Shown: positions 7,263 through 14,007 of the stretch, piece after piece
Position numbering within the stretch: the stretch's first letter is position 1
How the letters are laid out: every line of letters begins with the position of its first letter
From: Treponema sp.
GTDB taxonomy: Bacteria > Spirochaetota > Spirochaetia > Treponematales > Breznakiellaceae
Assembly (NCBI GenBank): GCA_031254385.1
Contig: JAIRUO010000047.1
Location: 1 to 15,360 of the forward strand
Reading direction: 5' to 3'
DNA length: 15,360 nt
The notes under the pieces: generated by a model
What the model was told of the DNA's origin: nothing
Database searches by the model: none
What the model saw: only the letters and a program-made list of their open reading frames with translations
Made by a program: the position numbers and the translations under genes

Positions 7263-9557
7263 ATGGGAAGTACTGTAATCATCGTGGCGGGCGCAGCTTT
7301 AGCTATATTGGTCTGTATAATTCTGATTCGCATCATTGCAGAAAGACAGAAATCCACAATTGAAAAAATACGCGAGGCCGAAGAAACAAAAAAATCCATG
7401 TTTATTCTTGAACATATACTCAATGGGCTGGACGAGAACATTCATGTTACTGTTCCCGATACTGGTGTAATACTTTTCATGAACGATAATATGAAGAAAC
7501 AGTATGGCATCGAAGGTGATTGCGTTGGGGAGCTATGCTATAAACTTATCAAAGAGGGGCAGGATGGGATATGTGAGTCTTGTCCAATCCGCCAGCTTGA
7601 TAAAAATCCAGGGGATGTCATCAGATGGGTTGGAGACGACTCCAGAACGAGACGTATCTACCGCAATACAGACAGTTACATCGAATGGTCCGACGGCAGA
7701 ATGGCGCATCTTCAACATTCTGTTGATATAACCGAACTGAACGAGGCAAAAGAACAGGCTATACAGGCCAGATCCGCAATGAGCGGCTTTCTGGCAAAGG
7801 TAAGCCACGAAATACGTACCCCGCTGAACGCAGTTTTGGGCATTACCGAAATTCAACTGCAAAATGACAAGCTCCCACCCAATACGCAGGAGGCGTTACA
7901 TAAAATTTCCGATTCCGGTTATTTGCTGCTTAACATAATAAACGATTTGCTGGACCTGTCCAAAATAGAGGCAGGCAAGCTGGAATTGATACCGGTAAAT
8001 TACCAGATCGCAAGCCTGATCAATGACACCGCGCACCTGAATATCATAAGGATTGACTATAAACCGTTAAAATTTGTCCTGCATGTGGACGAAAATATAC
8101 CGTCTGTACTGCTGGGAGACGAACTGCGCATAAAACAGATTTTAAACAATCTGCTTTCAAACGCGTTTAAGTATACAGAGAACGGCGAGATTTCACTCTC
8201 TGTCAGCTTAGAGCCTGATACGGGGAATCCTGATCGCATAATACTTGTTTTCCGTATAAGCGATACTGGGCAGGGCATGACCCAGGAACAGATGGACAAT
8301 CTGTTTACCGAGTATACCCGTTTTAATATGGAATCCAACCGCATGATTGAAGGTACTGGCCTTGGGCTTAGTATCACCAAGATTCTAGTTCAGATGATGG
8401 ACGGGGATATTTCTGTGGAGAGCGAGGCGGGTAAAGGTACTGCATTTACCGTACGGATCCCTCAGATAAAGATCGGTTCAGAAGTACTCGGTGCGGTAAA
8501 GGCCAAGAATCTGCAGCAATTAAAATTAGGGAAAACATCGCAGATGGAAACAACGGTGCAAATTGTGCGAGATTATATGCCTTATGGTCGGGTTTTAATA
8601 GTTGACGATGTGGAAACGAATTTGTATGTCGCCAGAGGATTGATGACGCCTTATGGCCTCTCGATTGAAACCGCAGAAAGCGGATTTGACGCTATTGATA
8701 AAATAAAAAGCGGTTCAGTTTACGATATAATTTTTATGGATCATTTCATGCCCAAAATGGACGGTATGGAAACAACAAAAAAAATACGTGAGATGGGTTA
8801 TGAAAAGCCAATCGTCGCACTTACTGCGAACGCACTTATAGGTCAGGCAGAGATGTTTATAGAAAATGGTTTTCAAGGGTTCATTTCTAAGCCTATAGAC
8901 GTGCGACATTTAAACTCTATATTGAATAAACTGGTGCGGGATAATCACTCAAAAGAAGAAGTTGATGCTGCACGGCGCCTAAAAGACAGCTTAAAAAGCC
9001 GTTCTATTGTCGATGAGATGCAGCCGCCAACAAGCTTACAGCTTGCGGAGTTTTTTACGCGGGATGCACAAAAGGCAATTACAGCGCTGGAAGCTATTCA
9101 CATGAACAACTACCGCAGAAGCAGTGACTTACAGATGTTTATCATTAGCGTTCACGCGATGAAAAGCGCACTCGCTAATATAGGTGAACCAGGACTCTCC
9201 GAGACTGCCAGTAGGCTGGAACAAGCAGGGCGGGATAAGGATACTGGCATAATAGCAAGTGCGCTTCCCAGTTTTATAAGGAATTTGAAAGCGGTTGTCG
9301 AGAAGATCAGCTTGAAAGAAGATGATGGAAATGTTGTAATTACAGACGAAGATCAAGCATATCTCCGTAATAAACTGCTTGTTTTCCAGCAAGCCTGCGC
9401 CGAGATGGATAAAAGAACGGCCAAAGATACACTGGCGGAATTAAAAGGAAAAACCTGGCCACGCCCTGTCAGAGAGATGCTGAATGTCATAGCCGGCCAT
9501 TTACTGCACAGCGATTTTGATGAAGCTGCAAGCATCGCGGGAGAATACGGCAAATAG
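7263..9557 (+). CDS. Hybrid sensor histidine kinase, PAS-HisKA-HATPase-REC-Hpt (copy 2, tandem paralog)
   Basis: Protein of 764 residues with the same architecture as the kinase before it: an N-terminal helix (about 4-24), PAS (about 45-155, ending HSVDITELNE), HisKA with H182, HATPase with NNLLSNAFKYT, DTGQGMT and GTGLGLSIT, receiver with D493 in FMDHFMPKMDG, Hpt with H631, and a conserved tail (697-764). From HisKA onward it aligns with copy 1 almost without gaps: the DNA offset is 2343 bases at the HisKA histidine and 2340 at the receiver and Hpt sites, one codon of difference arising in the HATPase region. The N-terminal and PAS parts are only weakly alike. This PAS has four cysteines, C-x4-C-x10-C-x2-C, ending CESCPI, a pattern seen in many PAS sensors of anaerobes. 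The ribosome site AAGGA lies near 7247-7252. The XRE-cupin gene follows after 12 bases. Confidence 0.93.
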   Translation: MGSTVIIVAGAALAILVCIILIRIIAERQKSTIEKIREAEETKKSMFILEHILNGLDENIHVTVPDTGVILFMNDNMKKQYGIEGDCVGELCYKLIKEGQDGICESCPIRQLDKNPGDVIRWVGDDSRTRRIYRNTDSYIEWSDGRMAHLQHSVDITELNEAKEQAIQARSAMSGFLAKVSHEIRTPLNAVLGITEIQLQNDKLPPNTQEALHKISDSGYLLLNIINDLLDLSKIEAGKLELIPVNYQIASLINDTAHLNIIRIDYKPLKFVLHVDENIPSVLLGDELRIKQILNNLLSNAFKYTENGEISLSVSLEPDTGNPDRIILVFRISDTGQGMTQEQMDNLFTEYTRFNMESNRMIEGTGLGLSITKILVQMMDGDISVESEAGKGTAFTVRIPQIKIGSEVLGAVKAKNLQQLKLGKTSQMETTVQIVRDYMPYGRVLIVDDVETNLYVARGLMTPYGLSIETAESGFDAIDKIKSGSVYDIIFMDHFMPKMDGMETTKKIREMGYEKPIVALTANALIGQAEMFIENGFQGFISKPIDVRHLNSILNKLVRDNHSKEEVDAARRLKDSLKSRSIVDEMQPPTSLQLAEFFTRDAQKAITALEAIHMNNYRRSSDLQMFIISVHAMKSALANIGEPGLSETASRLEQAGRDKDTGIIASALPSFIRNLKAVVEKISLKEDDGNVVITDEDQAYLRNKLLVFQQACAEMDKRTAKDTLAELKGKTWPRPVREMLNVIAGHLLHSDFDEAASIAGEYGK

Positions 9558-9569
9558 AGAGGGGGAGTT

Positions 9570-10130
9570 ATGTCCGAAATAACCAAATCATCAGAAATAA
9601 TAGAGCGTGTAAAAGTGTTGCGGGAAATTGAGGAAATTTCAGGGGAAACTCTTGCACGGGAACTGGGATTTGATCCGGCCGAGTACAACCAATGGGAATT
9701 AGGAGAGAAAGATTTCCCTGTTGGCGCTTTGGTTGAAATAGCCTCGCGCTTTAAGGTTGATCTGGCGGAACTTATTACCGGCAGAACTTCCAAACTTAAA
9801 ACCTTCTGCCTGACCCGCGCCAATGAAGCGCCAGAGGTGACCCGCCGTCCTATGTACGGTTACTGGAATCTTGCTTATAATTTTCATGGGAAAAAGGCGG
9901 AGCCCTTTCTGGTGGAAGCTGATGCCGCCACTGGCGAAAAACCTTTAAGCCTGAATACCCATCCGGGGCAGGAATTTAACTACCTTCTGGAAGGCCGCCT
10001 TTTAATTTCGGTGGACGGTCATGAAATGGAAATGGAAGCCGGGGACTGCATTTATTATGACTCAAATACACCCCACGGAATGAAAGCCCTGGGCGGCAAA
10101 CGCGCCCGGTTTATAGCCGTAGTTTTATAA
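9570..10130 (+). CDS. XRE-family transcriptional regulator with C-terminal cupin domain
   Basis: Predicted DNA-binding regulator of 186 residues. Residues about 10-70 form an XRE helix-turn-helix (VKVLREIEEISGETLARELG, then YNQWELGEKDFPVGALVEIA and FKVDLAELI). Residues about 105-186 form a cupin barrel with TKHP-like metal-site residues H131 and E135 (HPGQEFNYLLEG) and H169 (TPHGM). Proteins of this build bind a small ligand in the cupin and regulate adjacent metabolic genes; one is commonly found next to an AMP-forming acyl-CoA synthetase, as here, 39 bases upstream of it. It follows the second kinase by only 12 bases with a strong GAGGGGGAG ribosome site, so it is probably part of the signalling operon. 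Ligand and operator are unknown. Confidence 0.85.
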   Translation: MSEITKSSEIIERVKVLREIEEISGETLARELGFDPAEYNQWELGEKDFPVGALVEIASRFKVDLAELITGRTSKLKTFCLTRANEAPEVTRRPMYGYWNLAYNFHGKKAEPFLVEADAATGEKPLSLNTHPGQEFNYLLEGRLLISVDGHEMEMEAGDCIYYDSNTPHGMKALGGKRARFIAVVL

Positions 10131-10169
10131 TTCTATGCTGCCTGCTGGTCGCATAATAGAAGGATTATC

Positions 10170-11894
10170 ATGAATTTACTGGACAAATTTTTACCCTTCA
10201 CGGATTTCTCGTCCTACGATGATTTTTTTATCAATTTTACTGCGGAAGTTCCCGAAAATTTTAATTTTGCCTGGGACGTAATGGATGTACTTGCCAGGGA
10301 AAAAGGCAAAGAGCGGGCTATGCTCTGGTGCGATGAAAAGGGCGCTGAGGCTGAATTTACTTACCGTGAAATTGAACAGCTTACCAATCAGGCTGCCAAT
10401 ACATTAATTGCCAAAGGCATATGTAAAGGTGATCCGGTAATGCTCATACTCAAGCGGCGCTTTGAATACTGGCCAATACTGCTGGCCCTCCACAAGTTAG
10501 GCGCTATTGCCATTCCGGCTACCCACCTGCTTACATCAAAGGACCTTATTTACCGCGTCAAGGCCGCGGACATTTGCGCTATTATCTGTGTGGATGATCC
10601 CGATCTTATGACCAGAGTTGACGAAGCAGAGACTAAGTTAAAAGATGAAAACAGCGGGCACTTGCGCCTAAAGGCCTTTGTCCGTTCCGTCCACACAGCC
10701 CCGGAGTATGATCCAGCCAAAAAAGTCCCTGCGAGTATTTCCCCCTGGGTAGATTTCAATACCTTGTCCGTGGCTGCTTCGGACAAGCTGGAACGGCCTC
10801 CCAAAGCAAATGCCAATGATGACATTATGCTCCTCTATTTTACTTCCGGGACAACGGGAATGCCAAAAATGGTGCGCCATGATTTTGCGTATCCTTTGGG
10901 GCATATTGCAACCGCCATGTATTGGCATCGGGTTGTTCCCGGCGGGCTCCACATTACCGTAGCAGATACCGGCTGGGCAAAATCTGCCTGGGGAAATATT
11001 TACGGACAGTGGATGGCCGGTACCGGGCTCTTTATTTATGATTATGATCGCTTTGTTCCTCATGCTATGCTTGAGATTCTTCAAAAATACAAGATAACGA
11101 CATTTTGCGCTCCTCCGACTATTTATCGTTTCTTTATCAAAGAAGACTTAAAAAAATACGATCTTTCATCCATTAAACATTGTACGGTGGCTGGCGAACC
11201 CCTGAACCCAGAAATATATGAGCAGTTCCTGGCAGGAACTGGAATCTCCCTGCATGAATGTTACGGGCAAACAGAGCTTACCGTAACTATGGGAACTTTT
11301 TTCCCCTGGGTCAAACCCAATCCAGGTTCTATGGGCAAGCCCGCGCCGGGTTATGATATAGACATCCTTAAAGAAGACGGTACTTCCTGTCTGATGGGCG
11401 AAGAAGGCGAGCTTGTTGTCCGCACGGACAAGCGAAAGCCTCTGGGTATGTTCAGCGGCTATTACAGGGATGATGAATTGACCGCCTCGGTCTGGCATGA
11501 CAATATTTACCATACTGGCGATGTGGTCTGGCGTGACGAGGCTGGTTATTACTGGTTTGTGGGTCGCACCGACGATGTAATCAAGAGTTCCGGCTACCGT
11601 ATAGGCCCCTTTGAAGTGGAAAGTGCGCTTCTGGAACATCCTTCGGTGCTGGAATGTGCTATTACCGGAGTCCCTGATCCTGACCGCGGAATGGTAGTCA
11701 AGGCAACAATAGTCCTTGCAAAAGGCTGGGTCGCTTCTGACGCCCTAAAGCTTGAGCTTCAGAACCATGTCAAGAAGATAACCGCGCCGTATAAGTATCC
11801 AAGGGTTGTGGAATTTGTGACCGAACTCCCCAAGACTATCAGCGGCAAGATCCGCCGGGTGGAGATCCGCGGAGACCCGTCCGCCCGCTTTTAG
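10170..11894 (+). CDS. AMP-forming acyl-CoA synthetase (acetyl-/medium-chain-type)
   Basis: Activates a carboxylic acid with ATP and CoA to acyl-CoA via an acyl-adenylate; probably cytoplasmic. It has 574 residues, normal for medium-chain-type (ACSM-like) enzymes and shorter than classical acetyl-CoA synthetase. Motifs in order: the phosphate-binding loop YFTSGTTGMPK at 223-233, HECYGQTEL from 362, the hinge region GRTDDVIKSSGYRIGP from 465 and the catalytic lysine K560 in KTISGKIRR. All appear intact. The substrate (acetate, propionate, branched-chain or aromatic acid) cannot be read from sequence. GAAGGA at 10159-10164 gives a good ribosome site before the ATG. The neighbouring XRE-cupin gene is the likely local regulator. 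No convincing terminator follows; the toxin-antitoxin promoter begins 27 bases after the stop. Confidence 0.9.
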   Translation: MNLLDKFLPFTDFSSYDDFFINFTAEVPENFNFAWDVMDVLAREKGKERAMLWCDEKGAEAEFTYREIEQLTNQAANTLIAKGICKGDPVMLILKRRFEYWPILLALHKLGAIAIPATHLLTSKDLIYRVKAADICAIICVDDPDLMTRVDEAETKLKDENSGHLRLKAFVRSVHTAPEYDPAKKVPASISPWVDFNTLSVAASDKLERPPKANANDDIMLLYFTSGTTGMPKMVRHDFAYPLGHIATAMYWHRVVPGGLHITVADTGWAKSAWGNIYGQWMAGTGLFIYDYDRFVPHAMLEILQKYKITTFCAPPTIYRFFIKEDLKKYDLSSIKHCTVAGEPLNPEIYEQFLAGTGISLHECYGQTELTVTMGTFFPWVKPNPGSMGKPAPGYDIDILKEDGTSCLMGEEGELVVRTDKRKPLGMFSGYYRDDELTASVWHDNIYHTGDVVWRDEAGYYWFVGRTDDVIKSSGYRIGPFEVESALLEHPSVLECAITGVPDPDRGMVVKATIVLAKGWVASDALKLELQNHVKKITAPYKYPRVVEFVTELPKTISGKIRRVEIRGDPSARF

Positions 11895-11920
11895 CAGCAT
11901 GGAAGCTGATTTTGTACCCC

Positions 11921-11949
11921 TTGACTTTTTAATTTATTCGTATTACATT
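11921..11949 (+). promoter_or_regulatory. Predicted promoter of the toxin-antitoxin/citrate synthase genes
   Basis: TTGACT at 11921-11926 (5/6), a 17-base spacer, and TACATT at 11944-11949 (4/6). Transcription would begin near 11956, so an ATG at 11957 would be leaderless and the ATG at 11969 would have a leader of about 13 bases. The -10 lies within the palindrome at 11941-11957. Confidence 0.55.
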
Positions 11950-11957
11950 TTGTAATA
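11941..11957. promoter_or_regulatory. Palindromic candidate operator over the -10 element
   Basis: TATTACA-TTT-TGTAATA is a perfect inverted repeat with seven-base arms and a three-base centre. It covers the predicted -10 and transcription start of the antitoxin gene. Ribbon-helix-helix antitoxins usually repress their own operon from such palindromes, so this is the natural candidate site for the protein encoded next. It has no T-run and is too close to the start to be a terminator. Confidence 0.55.
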
Positions 11958-11968
11958 TGGGTATTTAT

Positions 11969-12226
11969 ATGAAGGAACAAATAACTACTGCCAGGCTCCC
12001 CGCAGAAACGCGGAATAAGCTTGTGACGCTTTCCCGGATTATGAACAAGACCAAGTCTGATATAATCAAAGAATCTGTGGAAATGTATTACAATCAAGAA
12101 GAAGGGGAGATAGACTCCTTTACCCTGGGGGAAGCCTTTTTTGGCAATTATGGTTCTGGCGAAGATGATCGCGCCACCACGTACCGGGAGCGCATAAAAA
12201 AGAAACTTTCGACCAGGAACTTGTAG
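11969..12226 (+). CDS. Ribbon-helix-helix (CopG/Arc-type) antitoxin
   Basis: Small DNA-binding antitoxin of about 85 residues, expected to neutralise the PIN-domain protein encoded 15 bases downstream and to autoregulate the pair. The N-terminal half has the ribbon-helix-helix pattern: a short strand (QITTARLP), then helix A (AETRNKLVTLSRIM) and helix B (TKSDIIKESVEMYY). The acidic, glycine-containing C-terminal part (about 45-85) would be the toxin-binding tail. Start choice: ATG at 11969 puts the strand at the N-terminus as usual for the fold. An in-frame ATG at 11957 would add MGIY but overlaps the palindrome and would make the mRNA leaderless; it cannot be excluded. Neither start has a strong ribosome site. 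Confidence 0.75.
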   Translation: MKEQITTARLPAETRNKLVTLSRIMNKTKSDIIKESVEMYYNQEEGEIDSFTLGEAFFGNYGSGEDDRATTYRERIKKKLSTRNL

Positions 12227-12241
12227 AACAGGCTGTATATA

Positions 12242-12670
12242 ATGGTAAATTCAATATTGATTGATGCAGGCCCTTTGATTGCCCTGTTCGATTCCAGCGA
12301 AAGGCATCACCGGAGCATACGCGCCTTTCTAAAAAAGTCCCCGTACCGGTATGTAAGTACCCTGGCGGTTTTTACAGAGGTTTCGCATATGCTGGATTTT
12401 AATGTTCATGCCCAGATGGATTTTTATGAATGGGTGATGTGCAAAGGGGTTATTATCAGCGATATTAATCAGAATGATATGCCCCGATTGGTGGAGTTAA
12501 CCGGGAAATATGCGGATTTGCCTATGGATTTTGCGGACGCTACTTTAGTCATTACTGCGGAAAAGACCAATATACGCGAAATAATCAGCCTGGATAAGGA
12601 TTTTGATATTTATCGCATGGCAGGAAAAGAGCGGATTCATAATATTTTTAATGGAGGATTTTGTGAGTAG
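12242..12670 (+). CDS. PIN-domain ribonuclease toxin (VapC-like)
   Basis: Predicted endoribonuclease toxin of 142 residues, the normal PIN length. The acidic metal-binding residues are all present: D8 in LIDAGPLIALFD, E46 in FTEVSHML, D96 and D99 in MDFADATLVITAE, and D118 in SLDKDF. PIN toxins cleave RNA with magnesium or manganese and are held inactive by the antitoxin encoded just upstream. The ATG at 12242 has no good Shine-Dalgarno sequence, so translation may be coupled to the antitoxin gene, whose stop is 15 bases upstream. The 3' end holds the ribosome site and first codons of the citrate synthase gene, overlapping by 8 bases. Confidence 0.85.
   Translation: MVNSILIDAGPLIALFDSSERHHRSIRAFLKKSPYRYVSTLAVFTEVSHMLDFNVHAQMDFYEWVMCKGVIISDINQNDMPRLVELTGKYADLPMDFADATLVITAEKTNIREIISLDKDFDIYRMAGKERIHNIFNGGFCE
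12653..12665 (+). promoter_or_regulatory. Ribosome binding site deciding a GTG start for citrate synthase
   Basis: GGAGG at 12653-12657, five bases, then GTG at 12663. The in-frame ATGs at 12651 and 12603 lie before this site and have no Shine-Dalgarno sequence of their own. The site is inside the toxin gene, whose stop is at 12668-12670, so termination of the toxin and initiation of citrate synthase occur at the same place. Confidence 0.75.
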
Positions 12671-14000
12671 GATCAAAGATTTTTTAATGGACATTATGAA
12701 GCAAGACCAGATAGAAGCAGAATTATACGATAAATTCAATGTTAAGCGCGGGCTTCGTAATGCTGATGGAACCGGTGTTCTTGTAGGGCTTACCCGTGTA
12801 GGGGATGTGCAGGGTTACACAATCAATGAAAAAGAAAAAGTAGCAGTCCCCGGAAAACTTTACTACCGGGGTTATGATGTGGAAGAGCTGATCAGTAATG
12901 CAGTACAGGAAAAGCGCTTCTGTTTTGAGGAAACCATTTATCTCCTTATGTTCGGACACCTTCCCAATAAAAGCCAGCTTGAGGAATTTACCGCCCTATT
13001 GGGAAACAGCCGGTCCCTCCCTATGAATTTTGCCGAAGACTGTATCCTCAAGACCCCGTCAAGTGATATCATGAACAAACTGGCCCGGTCTGTGCTTACC
13101 CTGTATTCCTACGATGAAGACCCCGAAAACGAAGCCCCGGAGAATGTGCTCCGTCAATGCCTGGCATTGATTGCGCTTTTTCCTACGATCGTGGCTTACT
13201 CCTATATGGCCAAGAGACATTATTTTGATAATGACAGCCTTATCATCCACATACCTGATCCTAAAAGTTCTACTGCCGAAACCTTTCTTTCCCTAATCAG
13301 GCTAGATCAGCAGTACAGCCATCTGGAAGCGGAGATTCTGGATTTGGCACTGGTGCTTCATGCCGAACACGGCGGTGGTAATAATTCTACCTTTGCGGTT
13401 CATGTTGTATCTTCTGCAGAAACAGATACCTTCTCCGCAATTTCAGCAGGTATACAATCCCTCAAAGGCTTTAAGCATGGTGGCGCGAATGTAAAAGTAA
13501 TGGAAATGATGGAAGACTGCAAAAAAAAGGTAAAGAACTGGGAAGACGAGGCTGAAGTTGCCGCTTATTTGACAGCCATACTTCAGGGCGAAGCTAATGA
13601 CAGAACCGGGCTTATATACGGTCAGGGCCACGCGGTATATACCATTTCTGACCCAAGGACCATATTGCTTCGGGATAAAGCGGAGATCCTGGCTGAGGAA
13701 AAAGGCTTTACCCAGGAATTTAAGCTGTACCGCTTGATAGAGAATATTACGCCAGGAGTTTTCAAAAAGGTGAAAAAATCCGACAAAGACATTTGCACCA
13801 ATGTGGATTTTTATTCAGGCTTTGTTTATAAAATGCTTGGTATCCCCGAAGACCTTTACACATCAATTTTCGCGATAAGCCGGGTCGTGGGCTGGGCAGC
13901 CCACCGTATGGAGGAAATTATTTCAGGAGGCAGGATCATCCGTCCTGCCTATAAATGCGTCCAGCCCCGGATTGATTATACACCCATAGCCAGGCGCTAG
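12663..14000 (+). CDS. gltA: Citrate synthase (citrate/2-methylcitrate synthase family)
   Basis: Condenses acetyl-CoA with oxaloacetate to citrate, entry to the oxidative branch leading to 2-oxoglutarate and glutamate; cytoplasmic. The protein has 445 residues from the GTG start. The catalytic triad of the family is visible: H236 in HAEHGGGNNSTF, H272 in GFKHGGAN and D330 in SDPRT, with H323 in GQGHAVY before it. The N-terminal half has the family's LYYRGYDVEELI and EETIYLLMFGHLP motifs. The C-terminus ends with RIIRPAYK and IDYTPIARR, where arginines contact substrate in related enzymes. 2-Methylcitrate synthase activity is possible, since the families overlap. The reading frame continues upstream to 12603, but those codons overlap the conserved toxin gene. 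The gene shares its transcript with the toxin-antitoxin pair unless an internal promoter exists. Confidence 0.92.
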   Translation: MSRIKDFLMDIMKQDQIEAELYDKFNVKRGLRNADGTGVLVGLTRVGDVQGYTINEKEKVAVPGKLYYRGYDVEELISNAVQEKRFCFEETIYLLMFGHLPNKSQLEEFTALLGNSRSLPMNFAEDCILKTPSSDIMNKLARSVLTLYSYDEDPENEAPENVLRQCLALIALFPTIVAYSYMAKRHYFDNDSLIIHIPDPKSSTAETFLSLIRLDQQYSHLEAEILDLALVLHAEHGGGNNSTFAVHVVSSAETDTFSAISAGIQSLKGFKHGGANVKVMEMMEDCKKKVKNWEDEAEVAAYLTAILQGEANDRTGLIYGQGHAVYTISDPRTILLRDKAEILAEEKGFTQEFKLYRLIENITPGVFKKVKKSDKDICTNVDFYSGFVYKMLGIPEDLYTSIFAISRVVGWAAHRMEEIISGGRIIRPAYKCVQPRIDYTPIARR

Positions 14001-14007
14001 TGCGGAT

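Noticed and set aside
11166..11639. Open minus-strand frame of 157 codons within the acyl-CoA synthetase gene
   Set aside because: It lies wholly inside a plus-strand gene with intact conserved motifs, has no family resemblance, and is best explained as a codon-bias shadow. The same holds for the minus-strand frames at 10668-11084 and 9353-9823.
11894..11915. Terminator after the acyl-CoA synthetase
   Set aside because: CAGC/GCTG at 11895-11908 gives only four pairs, followed by a broken T-run; too weak to call.
12603..12662. Longer start for citrate synthase at 12603
   Set aside because: The extra codons overlap conserved PIN-domain coding sequence and lack a ribosome site, while GTG at 12663 follows GGAGG at the right distance.
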